Assembly (NCBI GenBank): GCA_038323375.1
Contig: JBBQGV010000020.1
Coordinates: 1-64,000 of the forward strand
Origin: JABWAJ01 sp038323375
GTDB lineage: Bacteria > Bacteroidota > Bacteroidia > Chitinophagales > Saprospiraceae
Reading direction: 5' to 3'
Length of the DNA: 64,000 nucleotides
Position 1 is the stretch's first letter. Each line of letters begins with the position of its first letter. The position numbers were made by a program, and so were the translations under genes. The notes below the pieces were generated by a model. The model did no database searches, was not told where the DNA came from, and worked only from the letters and a program-made list of their open reading frames with translations. This document shows, piece after piece, positions 53,173 through 62,800 of the stretch.

Positions 53173-53313
53173 AGTCTGTCTTTATAGTCCGATAGCTGCG
53201 TTACGCTCGCCCCCAAAATCGGTCGTTTACGCGAGTAAAATCCCATTTTTGGGGGCTTCGCGTGCCTTGCTCTCGGATTCTAAAGAACAGACTTCAGGCT
53301 AAATGGACAGGCA
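53173..53313. repeat. Palindromic intergenic repeat (family P1), copy 7, reversed
   Basis: Runs from AGTCTGTCTTTATAGTCCGATAG to CTAAAGAACAGAC and the flank CTAAATGGACAGGCAC. It fills the whole gap between two convergent stop codons (LysE at 53166 and RecX at 53314), a position that fits a bidirectional terminator. Confidence 0.85.
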
Positions 53314-53796
53314 CTATGTAGTTTCTAATACTTCCAGAATCAACTCAGATTCATAGCCCTTCTGCAACGCGTGCCGGAACAGCTTATCGCGCCGGGTGCG
53401 GTTGTCGCCGCCTCTGAGCATGCTTTGTTGTTTGGACAACAACTTGCGCAGGGTATCCCAATATTCGGTTTCATCAATTTCAGAAAACGCGGCTTTGATG
53501 CAGTACTCCGATATTTGCCGCCGCTTCAACTCTTGCCGGATGCGGACTCGCCCCCATTGTTTGATGCGAAATTTGCCGCGTGCATACGATCTGGCAAAGC
53601 GCTCTTCGTTCAGGAAATCTTCTTCGATGAGCGCCACCATCACCTCCTCCAAATCGTCGCCATAAACCCCCAGTTCCAGCAACTTGCTGCGCACTTCGGA
53701 ATGGCAGCGATCCTGATAGGCGCAGAAGCGCTGAAGCTTGAGCAGGGCTTCTGCTTTTCCGGTGCGCTTGTTGAGTCTGTCTTCGGGTGACGGCAA
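53314..53796 (-). CDS. recX: Regulatory protein RecX
   Basis: A 160-residue protein with three-helix repeats characteristic of RecX. CAYQDRCHSEVRSKLLELG is the first, then EVMVALIEEDFLNEERFARSYARGKFRIKQWGRVRIRQELKRR (in part) is the conserved middle, and the final helical unit ends in HALQKGYESELILEVLE. RecX binds RecA filaments and modulates recombination and SOS induction. The stop codon lies directly against repeat copy 7. No recA is adjacent. Confidence 0.9.
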   Translation of the reverse strand: MPSPEDRLNKRTGKAEALLKLQRFCAYQDRCHSEVRSKLLELGVYGDDLEEVMVALIEEDFLNEERFARSYARGKFRIKQWGRVRIRQELKRRQISEYCIKAAFSEIDETEYWDTLRKLLSKQQSMLRGGDNRTRRDKLFRHALQKGYESELILEVLETT

Positions 53797-53959
53797 TTTT
53801 TGTTGTTTTTATTGTTTAAGTAACGTGTGCGAAATAACTTACCACAACTTGTGCTACACAACAGGATAGAATTTTAGATACATTACAGTTCTGTGCCCTG
53901 CATAAAAAATTCTACGTACCTATGCGGTAAAATTTCAAAAATACAAAAACCAGGTCAAT

Positions 53960-54802
53960 ATGGAGTATGCAACAATCCTGATTGAAAAATTGATCAACTA
54001 CCTGCCGAATATTGCGGGCGCGCTGGCGACCCTCATCATCGGCTTCTGGCTGGTGGGCTGGGTGACGAAATTAGTTCGGCACGCCATGACACGCCGCAAA
54101 ATTGACATGACGGTGCAGCCGTTCTTAGCTTCTTTGGTGGATGTGGGCCTAAAAGTACTGCTGTTGCTGAGCGTTGCAGGTATGTTCGGCATCGAAACGA
54201 CCTCTTTTATCGCCATCTTCAGCGCGCTGGCTCTGTCCATTGGTTTGGCCCTTCAGGGCAACCTCGGGCACTTTGCCAGCGGGGTGTTGCTGCTGGTTTT
54301 CCGGCCTTTCAAAGTCGGAGACTGGGTGAAAATCGGCGATTTTCAGGGGCATATTTCTGAAATCCAGGTTTTTCATACCGTGATGGTCACCAACGAAAAT
54401 AAAACGATCATCCTCCCGAACGGCGTCATCACCAGCGGCCCCATCACCAACCTCTCCTCCTTGGGCGAACTCAAAGTTTTTATGACCTTTGGCGTCAGTT
54501 ACGAGGACAATATAGACGAAGCGCGTGCCCTCATTCAGCGCGTAGTGGACAGCTGCCCTCATATTATAAAAGAAAAACCCACCGATATTTTTGTCACCGA
54601 GCTGGGCGATTATTCCGTGGAATTTGCCGTGCGCCCCTGGTGCAAAACGGAAGACTATTGGGAGGTGTATTTTTACATGCACGAATATGTGAAAAAAGCC
54701 ATTGAAAAAAGCCCGCTGGACATTCCGTTCCCGCAAATGGACGTGCGCCTGCACAAACAAAGCTGGGATTTCGAGCAGGCGAGGGCGGAACTGAAAAACT
54801 AA
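53960..54802 (+). CDS. mscS: Small-conductance mechanosensitive channel (MscS family)
   Basis: A 280-residue membrane channel. Three N-terminal transmembrane helices are visible (about 14-36, 60-80, 85-110). The pore helix TM3 region reads FIAIFSALALSIGLALQGNLGHFASGVLL, in part. The MscS beta-domain follows, with FRPFKVGDWVKIGDFQGHISEIQVFHT (in part) and ILPNGVITSGPITNLS. It opens on membrane tension and releases solutes in osmotic downshock. Length matches the E. coli protein. It stands just upstream of tRNA-Met. Confidence 0.92.
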   Translation: MEYATILIEKLINYLPNIAGALATLIIGFWLVGWVTKLVRHAMTRRKIDMTVQPFLASLVDVGLKVLLLLSVAGMFGIETTSFIAIFSALALSIGLALQGNLGHFASGVLLLVFRPFKVGDWVKIGDFQGHISEIQVFHTVMVTNENKTIILPNGVITSGPITNLSSLGELKVFMTFGVSYEDNIDEARALIQRVVDSCPHIIKEKPTDIFVTELGDYSVEFAVRPWCKTEDYWEVYFYMHEYVKKAIEKSPLDIPFPQMDVRLHKQSWDFEQARAELKN

Positions 54803-54810
54803 GTTTAGGG

Positions 54811-54841
54811 TTGCATGATATAGCGCGATTGCATACCTTTG
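54811..54841 (+). promoter_or_regulatory. tRNA promoter, Bacteroidota type
   Basis: TTG (54811), 20-nt spacer, TACCTTTG (54834-54841), ending 11 nt before the tRNA. It is the cleanest example of the -33/-7 pattern in the window. Confidence 0.8.
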
Positions 54842-54852
54842 CGTCCGCTTTT

Positions 54853-54926
54853 GGTCTCATAGCTCAGCCGGTTAGAGCATCTGACTCATAATCAGAGGGT
54901 CCTAGGTTCAAGCCCTAGTGAGACCA
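54853..54926 (+). tRNA. tRNA-Met (CAT)
   Basis: 74 nt fold as a standard cloverleaf: acceptor GGTCTCA / TGAGACC, D-arm GCTC / GAGC, anticodon stem TCTGA / TCAGA with loop CTCATAA (anticodon CAT), T-arm CTAGG / CCTAG with TTCAAGC. The discriminator is A; CCA is not encoded. The CTGACTCATAATCAG arm fits elongator tRNA-Met; a lysidine-modified tRNA-Ile2 also has CAT and cannot be fully excluded. Confidence 0.93.
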
Positions 54927-55040
54927 CCGAAATTGATGATTGATAAGAGATGATTGATTATGGATGAGTAGGGTACGTAGCTTACTTCATCATTCATCAA
55001 TAAAATGACTCAGAAGATGGTGGAGTCTATTCCTCATCGC

Positions 55041-55075
55041 AAAAGCGCACCTGTTGCAGAACAGGTGCGCTTTTT
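55041..55075 (+). terminator. Strong rho-independent terminator
   Basis: AAAGCGCACCTGTT pairs perfectly with AACAGGTGCGCTTT around GCAG, followed by TTTTTAA. It ends the tRNA transcript; the flanking runs make it usable in either direction. Confidence 0.92.
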
Positions 55076-56060
55076 AATTGGGTTTTATTTGTGTTTTTTA
55101 GTTAAAAAAAGGTAACTATCCAGCCGCCCCTAAATACTTATGATTTCCGACCTCGGAGAGTAGGCTGTCCAAAGGGCGAAAATTTATCTTGCACATTTCA
55201 ATTGAAAAACGATTCATAAAATTGTATTAATTAGTTGAATATCAGTAATTTGTATCTTCGTTTAGGGCAATCATTTTTGAAAAAAATTTTTACTAAAAAT
55301 AATCTCTGTGTGAGGTGCGAAATTGTACTTATTTGGGAATCAACCCATTAAGTTTGAAAGATAAAGATACTTTTACAAAAAGTGCAAAAGTTTTTTTTGA
55401 TTTGGACAACCTACTCGGAGAGGTCAAAGGTTTGTAGAAATGCTCGCACGGATTTGCAATCCGTCGCGGCCTGTCTTCCGCTCTACTGAACGGCGTGATG
55501 AGCGAGTGACACCAAACGAAAAGCCATGGATGCCTTGCTACTCGATGCTATTTTGGAACGATATTGGCTTTGGGCCCACAGCCGGAATTTGATTTTGTGT
55601 TGGTTCCCGCCGGGCTGGAGCCGCAGTTTTGACTCGTTTACGGCTTGCATCAAATTACGGATACAGCTATAAACAAGCGCATTGTCAAAAATTGAGCTTG
55701 AGTTTCCGTTTCCGGTTCAGGTGTCGGACACTTCCAAAAGTGTCCGACACCTGAACCGGAAACGGAACCCGCTGGCCTAAAGTGTTCCCAAACACCACCT
55801 CGCTGGCGCGGATTTGAACTCCTGAGACCCGAAGCAGGTGGCCTCTCAAAAAAACGGTTCCCGAATCGCAAAAATTGAGACAACACCTGCCGCTAAGGGC
55901 GGCGAGATGTCGCCTCAATTTTTGCTAAGTTGACGACATTAGACCAAAGGCCGGAATGAGCGCGTGATGTTGACGGCAAGATCCTTGTCCAAAATACCCA
56001 TATCCCTCCTTTACAAATAAGTTAAACCTAAATCTGAACAAAAGCACCGCATTATTCTAC
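55076..56060. other. About 1 kb without a supported gene
   Basis: AT-rich to about 55430. It then carries repeats: the left 171-bp copy of the cassette-flanking repeat (55597-55767), and an inverted repeat GCAAAAATTGAG (55868) / CTCAATTTTTGC (55914) around GC-rich loops. Short open frames (for example a 48-codon frame from 55526) have no recognisable product. Confidence 0.6.
55597..55767 (+). repeat. Left direct repeat flanking the dinB-dnaE cassette, with hairpin
   Basis: 171 bp matching 59645-59802 at most positions (GGCTGGAGCCGCAGTTTTGA ... ATTGTCAAAAATTGAGC). Its right end, 55704-55767, is a perfect hairpin: 30-bp arms around the loop CCAA, with core GTGTCGGACACTT. Confidence 0.85.
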
Positions 56061-56078
56061 AAACAAAACAATTTGTTT
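56061..56078. promoter_or_regulatory. Possible operator upstream of the Y-family polymerase
   Basis: AAACAAAACAATTTGTTT has 7-bp inverted halves around 4 nt and lies 47 nt before the polymerase start. SOS-controlled polymerase genes often carry a dyad here, but the match to any known LexA box is unproven. Confidence 0.3.
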
Positions 56079-56125
56079 ATAAATTGCCCGTCCGAACATA
56101 CTCGGAGAAAACTTAACACACAATC

Positions 56126-57301
56126 ATGGTTGAAAGAGCAGTGCTCCACCTCGACATGGACACCTTTTTTGTGTCCGTCAAGCGGAAGCGGGATAGCGGA
56201 TTGAAGGACAGGCCGGTCATTATCGGAGGGGGAAGCGATCGGGGCGTGGTTTCCTCGTGCAGTTACGAGGCGCGTAAATTCGGCGTGGGTTCGGGCATGC
56301 CGATGAAGTTGGCCCGGCGACTTTGTCCCGAAGCAGTTTATTTGCGGGGGGATATGGATGCGTATTCGAAGGAATCCCGGCTGGTTACTGAAATCATTGC
56401 CGGGCAAGCCCCGTTGTTTTCCAAAAACTCCATTGATGAATTTGACCTTGACCTGACCGGTTTAGATCGCCATTTCGGCGCTTTTAAATGGTCAGGCGAA
56501 CTGCGGCAGCTCATCCTGCGGGAATCTGGTTTGCCCGTTTCCGGCGGCGTGTCGGTCAACCGTTTTGTCTCCAAAATGGCGACCAATGCCGCCAAACCCT
56601 GCGGTGAAAAATGGGTCGGGCCGGGCGACGAAAAGCCGTTCCTGTCGCCGCTCCACATCAGCAAAATGCACGGCGTGGGGGAAGTGAATGCCCGGAAACT
56701 CATTTATATGGGCATCCGCCAGATCGGCGTGTTGAGCGAAATTCCCAAAAAACTCCTGGAACGGGAATTCGGCAAATACGGCGCTACCCTTTGGGAACAC
56801 GCCAACGGCATAGACCGCTCGGAGGTGGTGCCTTACCACGAAGAAAAAACCATTTCCAAAGAATGCACTTTTCAGACCGATACCATTGAGGTGGGGTTTC
56901 TGAAAGCCCAGTTGATGGACCTGGCGAGTAAATTAGCCTTTACGCTGAGGAATTCCGGCAAACTCACTTCCTGTGTAACCGTCAAAATCCGCTACACGGA
57001 TTTTCAGACCTATACCCGGCAAAAGCAAATCCCCTACACGGCCAATGACCAGGCGCTGCTTGCTTGTGTGCTGAGCCTGTTTGGTCAACTCTACACCCGC
57101 CGACAGTTGGTTCGGCTGGTCGGGGTTCGGTTTTCCGGCTTGGTTCGGGGAAACCTGCAAATCAGTTTGTTGGATGATACGCCAAAGGAAATTGACCTCC
57201 TCCAGGCTTTGGATCAGGTGCGGCGGCGGTTTGGTGTAAATGCCCTTAAATGGGCCTCAGCGTATAGTCCAAATCCAAAACAGCAGCAGGATACCCGATG
57301 A
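56126..57301 (+). CDS. dinB: Y-family DNA polymerase (DinB/Pol IV-like)
   Basis: A 391-residue translesion polymerase. The first metal Asp is in VLHLDMDTFFVSV (D10), the palm/fingers region in YEARKFGVGSGMPMKLARRL, and the acidic pair in SIDEFDLDLTG (D104, E105), so the active site looks complete. The helix-hairpin-helix thumb (KMHGVGEVNARKLIYMGI) and the little-finger domain (from about 240) follow. It copies damaged DNA with low fidelity. Next is a DnaE-like gene 16 nt downstream on the same strand, the usual partner in mutagenesis cassettes of this type. The pair is bracketed by direct repeats. Confidence 0.92.
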   Translation: MVERAVLHLDMDTFFVSVKRKRDSGLKDRPVIIGGGSDRGVVSSCSYEARKFGVGSGMPMKLARRLCPEAVYLRGDMDAYSKESRLVTEIIAGQAPLFSKNSIDEFDLDLTGLDRHFGAFKWSGELRQLILRESGLPVSGGVSVNRFVSKMATNAAKPCGEKWVGPGDEKPFLSPLHISKMHGVGEVNARKLIYMGIRQIGVLSEIPKKLLEREFGKYGATLWEHANGIDRSEVVPYHEEKTISKECTFQTDTIEVGFLKAQLMDLASKLAFTLRNSGKLTSCVTVKIRYTDFQTYTRQKQIPYTANDQALLACVLSLFGQLYTRRQLVRLVGVRFSGLVRGNLQISLLDDTPKEIDLLQALDQVRRRFGVNALKWASAYSPNPKQQQDTR

Positions 57302-57317
57302 AACGACACGATGAACA

Positions 57318-59619
57318 ATGTATCTGAACTGCCATAGCTATTTTAGTCTCAACTACGGAACACTGTCTCCGGAAGCGCTGGTGTTGGCTGCAAAGGGAAA
57401 GGGCATTAAAACCCTGGCCCTCACCGACATCAACAATGTTTCCGGGGCTTTTGAATTTGTCCGGGCGTGTAAAAATCACGGCATCAAACCCATTGTCGGG
57501 ATCGAATTCAGAAATGAACGGCACGAGTTGTTGTACATCGGATTGGCCAAAAACTGGAAGGGGTTTTACGAATTGAATCAATTGCTTTCGGGGAGCTACC
57601 AAAAGCCGTTGCCTGCCGTAGCGCCCAAATTAGAAAACGTCTTCATCATTTACCCAAAAGCGGTCAAGCCCATCGAGCATTTTCATGCAGACGAATACAT
57701 CGGCATTCGCCCCGAAAATGTCCGAGGGCTTTTTAGCTCCGAATTGAAAAAGCAAACGCTACGGCAAACACCACACTGCTTTTGTGTGCACCTACAACAC
57801 CTTCCAGTTTCGCTCCATTGTTTGGGAAGTCGGCAAGGTTTTCGGGCTGCCCAAAGAGGAAATCGGGAAAATTGTGGCCAGTCCGCTCAACCCGGACGAA
57901 CACCACGAGCTGTCCCGCAAAATCTGGGAATACGGCCACCGCTTGGAAAACATGCCCAACGAACTCTCCGTACACGCGTCTGGCATCATCATTTCCCACG
58001 CTCCGTTCTATTACTACTCTGCCCTGCGCCCGATGCCGTTTGGCTTTCCCATTGTACATTTTGACATGTACACCGCCGAAGATTGGGGTTTCAACAAGTT
58101 TGACATCCTGGGCCAGTGCGGGCTTTCCCATATCCGGGACGCGGTGACCTATATCCGGGAAAACCAGGGCAAAGCGGTGGATGTGTCCGATACGAAAACC
58201 ATCTACGCCGATGAAAAAGCCAAAACGCTGCTCAAAACCGGCGACACCGTCGGTGTTTTTTACGCAGAATCGCCCAACATGCGGGAACTGCTGCCCAAAA
58301 TGCAGTGCGACAATTACCCCGACCTGGTGATTGCTTCCAGCATCATCCGGCCCGGCGTGGCAAGTTCCGGCATGATGCGGGAATACCTTCAGCGCCACAA
58401 ACACCCGTATGGGTTTGAGTACCTCCACCCGACTTTCAAGGAAAACTTGTCTGAGACCTACGGCATTATGGTTTTCCAGGAGGATGTGATGAAAATTTGC
58501 CACGATTTTGCGGGACTGTCCTTAGCGGAAAGCGACCATTTGCGCAAAATCATGAGCGGCAAGCGCCGAAATTCGGAAACCTTTGAGCAGTTGAAAGAAA
58601 AATTCTTCCAGGGCTGCCGGGAAAAAGGCCGGACAGATGACCTGAGTCGGGAGGTCTGGCGGCAAATCGAGAGTTTTGCCGGGTATTCTTTTTGCAAGGC
58701 GCATTCGGCGGCGTTCACCGTGCTTTCTTTTCAGGATTTGTACCTGAAAGCCCATTACCCGCTGGAGTTTCTGACGGCGGTGATCAACAATTTTGGCGGG
58801 TTTTACCGCACGGAAATCTACCTGCACGAAGCCAAACGATGGGGTGCCGTCATCCACCCACCGTGCGTTAACCACAGCGAGCTGCTCGCCCGCATCGAGG
58901 GCAAAAACATCTACCTGGGGCTTGTTTTTATCCAGGGATTGGAAAAGAGCGTGGCCGAAGAAATAGCCTACCGACGCAGGAAAAGTGGTCCCTACAAAAG
59001 CCTCGAAGATTTTACCGGGCGCATCGCCCTTGCGGTCACGCAGTTGGAACTCCTCATCAAAATCAACGCTTTCCGGTTTACCGGACTGAACAAATACCAA
59101 CTTATGTGGGAGAAAAACAAGACCCGTAACCCGAACGCAAACAAGTTCCTCCAATCGGCAGCTTTTTTTGAAACGCCGACCGAAAACTTTGTCCTGCCGC
59201 CACTCACCGAAGGCCCGTACGACCAGGCTTTTGACGAAATAGAATTGTTGAAATTCCCGCTTTGCTCGCCTTTTGCCTTGCTGGATCAGGCATTTCTGGC
59301 GGGTAAAAATCTCCGCCTTCTTAAAGCCAATGAACTCAAGAACCATATTGGCAAAACCGTCAACATCCCCGGTTATTTCATCTGCCGCAAAACCACTTCC
59401 ACCAAACAGCCCGAGTTGATGGGGTTTGATGCCTGGTACGATGTGGACGGCGATTATTTTAACTCGGTCATTTTTCCAAAAGAAATGAAACAATATCCCA
59501 CGAAAGGAACGGGGATTTATTTGGTCCGGGGGAAGGTGACGGAGGAATTTGGGGTGGTGGGTATTGCGGTGGAATATTTGGAACGGCTACCTTATTTGAG
59601 GGATGGGCGGTTTGAATAG
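57318..59619 (+). pseudogene. DnaE-like (error-prone) DNA polymerase III alpha, core deleted
   Basis: The first 145 codons are a PHP-type N-terminus (NCHSYFSLNYGTLSPEALVL; LALTDINN in place of the metal-binding LTDHGN). At about 57748-57765 the frame changes and the text jumps to KRYGKHHTAFVCTYNTFQF, which in intact relatives follows the catalytic PDFDIDF motif. Roughly 200-260 residues, including the rest of PHP, the GRGSAAxS loop and the first two catalytic Asp residues, are therefore missing, and the join is out of frame. The rest continues normally: FDILGQCGL (third Asp region), fingers (SGKRRNSETFEQLKEKFFQG), tandem HhH and an OB-like end. The product cannot polymerise. It could be a genuine deletion or an assembly collapse. 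Confidence 0.8.
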
Positions 59620-59644
59620 GGGAGGGATTCCCCGCAGGCATAAA

Positions 59645-59802
59645 GTGTTAGCTCCCGCTGGGCTGGAGCCGCAGTTTTGATCCGTTTACGGCTTGCATCA
59701 AATTACGGATACCGCTGTAAACAAGCGCATTGTCAAAAATTGAGCTTGAGTTTCCGTTTCAGGTGTCGGACACTTCCAAAAGTGTTCGACACCTGAAACG
59801 GA
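59645..59802 (+). repeat. Right direct repeat flanking the dinB-dnaE cassette, with hairpin
   Basis: 158 bp matching 55597-55767, lacking about 6 bp of each outer hairpin arm. The hairpin 59753-59802 has 23-bp arms with one mismatch around CCAA. It ends 6 nt before the stop codon of the convergent molybdenum hydroxylase gene. Confidence 0.85.
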
Positions 59803-59808
59803 TACCCA

Positions 59809-62800
59809 TCACTCCACCCTCAAATCCCCGATTTCCACCAAACAAGCCTCCCGAATCCGTTGAACGGTTGCCGGGGCATAAAGGGGGAACCACTCCGAAT
59901 GCCCCCGATCCTGTCGGGCGGCAAGGATGGCGTGCTTGACGGCAAAAAGCACCGTGGCGGCCAGACAAAGCGGCGGTTCTCCAACTTCCTTGGAAGAAAA
60001 AAGTAAGTTGGGATCTTTTATTTTTCGCGGATACGGAAACAGATCCACATGCATTTCTAAAGGAATAGAAGTCACTGCGGGTGGCTTGTATTCCCAGGTA
60101 TTGAGGGAGTTTAAAGCGCCTTTATACGGGCCATCCGGCTGGTAAACCATGTCTTCGTACAACACAAAACCAAGCCCTTGTACAAAAGCACCTTCTACCT
60201 GGCCAATGTCAATGGCGGGATTGATGCTTTTGCCCATGTCGTAGACCAGATCGGCGCGCAGCACGGTCGTTTCCCCTGTGAGTACATCAATTTCTACTTC
60301 GGTACACGCCGCGCTGAAAGTGAACCCGACAAACTGGTTCACCGTTTCCGGGATCGTTCCGGGTTTAAACGTAAACGTATCTGGCGCGTCCGTTTTTTTG
60401 CCCCCTTTGATGGCGACCCGCACCTGCTCCGATAAATTGATGCGTTCCTGGTTCGCTTCGTGCACGACCGCTGGCCAGGAGGTGGCATCCCATTGAATTT
60501 TCCGGTAATCGGTATTGTAGGGCAGGGGCACCGGCTGGCCAAAAAGCTGGTAGTTTTTACAAAAATCCGGGCCTTTGGCGTGCAGCCATTTCTGTAGGCG
60601 TTTTTTTAGCTTTTTACAAGCTTCCTCCACGGCTTTGCTATTGAAAGCGGAGCCGGTAGAAGCGCCGGTGCTGACGGGGTTGGGGATTACGGCCGTGTCC
60701 ATTTCAGCGATCCGGACAAGACTCAGCGATACCCCCAGACTCTTGGCGGCAATCTGGGCAACGATGGTGTTTAATCCCTGCCCCATATCAACGCCGCCCT
60801 GGCGCACCAGCACAGAAGCATCCTGATCGTATACTTCAACCAGGGCGCCCGCTTGTTCCAGAAAAGTGGCGTTGTACCCCGAAGCGTACTTCACCGGGAT
60901 GAGGGAAATGCCCCGTTTCCGCCAACGGTTTTTTGCATTAAAATCATTCACCTGCGCCAATCGTTTGTCGAACCCCGATTTTTTTCTGGTAGCTTCCCAA
61001 ACCCTTTGCAGGTAGCAATCTTTCACGACCTGGCCAAATGGTGTGGTTTGCCCCGTTTGGTACAGGTTTTTTGCCCGGACATCTTCCGGAAGCATACCAA
61101 TGGCGTGGGCAGCTGCCTCCAGTGCTTCTTCCTGGGCGATCAGGCCTTGCACCAGACCCATGGAACGGAAAGCCGTATTGCTTGCCTTGTTTGTTTTGCA
61201 TACGTCGGAGGAGGTCTGCCAGTTGGGCACAAAATAGGCCGAATCGCAGCGCAACTGCACACAGTCGCTCACCACAAAGGAGGCATCGTAAGTGTATCCC
61301 CCGTCCAAATGAAAATCTGCACGCCAGCCCAGGATTTTCCCCTTGTTTGGGCCGTCGCTGGCAATGGCAACCGCATATTTTGACAACAAAGGATGGCGGT
61401 GCCCGTAGACGGCTGTGTCTACTGCCCGCGCATTGGCTAATCTGACGGGTCGTTGGTGCTTCCAGGCCGCCACCGCTGCTGGCGCTGAGGCAAACATAGA
61501 CTGGTCGCATTTGCCGCCATAACCTCCGCCAAGGCGTTTCACCCGCACGTCTACTTTGTTTAGCCTGGGTGTGGCTTCGCCGGGTTTCACGGCAGTAGAT
61601 TTCAGCACGTCCACGGCGCTCGACTGGATGGAGTCGGGCGATTGCGTGGAAGGGTAGAGGATCAATTGCGCATCTTCTCCCGGAAGCGCCAGCGCGGCTT
61701 GAGATTCCATGTAAAAATGGAGCTGACTGCCTGTTTCCTGAGCGCCTTTCACCACGATGCAAGGGGTTTGATCGAGGGTTAGGGCAGCGGGCAGGTCGTT
61801 AAGGGCTGTGTTAGCCCAGGTGGAATCGGTTTTTTCCCTCGTGATTTTCCAGATGTGCACCGGATAGGCGCCCTTATCGGGGAAAATGCTGTCCTGGTCA
61901 ATTGCCTGTTCGAAACTGATGATGGGATCTTTGGGCGCGTAGTGTATACATTGCGTCAACAGAAATTGGGCGGCGTCCTGCGCTTCAATATACGTTTTGG
62001 CTAAGACGAGGCAAAGCGCCTGCCCATGCGCATTGACCGTTCCTTCATCGGGCTGATCCATGCCGATGCAAAAAAGCGGCTGGTCGCTGCCCTGGCCGAT
62101 GGCTTTTGCACCTGGGATGTCTGCTGCCGTGACGATGTCCACAACGCCCGGGAACTGCGCTTTCAGAACCGCCAATACGGCCTCGGTTGTAGCCTTACCC
62201 CGTTTACCGGGCACGATGAAATGAACGGCGGCAGCGGGATACGGACTGGTGGCAAAAGCAGCTTCCAGACCACGGCGCGGCAACGGAATGTCCTGAGGAT
62301 AAATGGCTTCGCCCGTCGTTTGAAGAAAGGTTTCTAATTTGATATAGGGCTGGTTAACCGGGTATTCGTCGGGGTAGGTTTTGTACCTTTGGGTGCCTTT
62401 GGAAGCAGGCCGTTCGGTGCGCCTGCCCGCCGACCAGACCGGTGCGGGAACGCTGGCAGGTTGTTGAGCTTCCATCAACTGCACAAAAAATTTGTACAGA
62501 AACGACTGCGCAAGGTGTTGCCTGTATGCATCGGTGAACCCTTCCCAGGGTAGGGCGCTCATCCTTGCTGCGCTGTTTTTTTGGATCGTTTTTACGTCCT
62601 GCGTCAAAGCGGCCAGGGCTGTTTGGAGCGTTTCATCGTTTAGCGCTTTGCCACGTAAAGCCTGCTCTGCAAGCGTGGCGTGGAATGCCAATGGCCCGAT
62701 ACCGCCGAGGATGAGGGTGGCGTCGGCAATTTTCCCTGCCGGATCCAACCGAACCCGCATGCCTGCATTGACGATGCTGTGGGAGTTCACTTCCCGAAGG

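Noticed and set aside
54853..54926. tRNA-Ile2 (lysidine) identity
   Set aside because: The anticodon arm fits elongator tRNA-Met better; kept only as an alternative.
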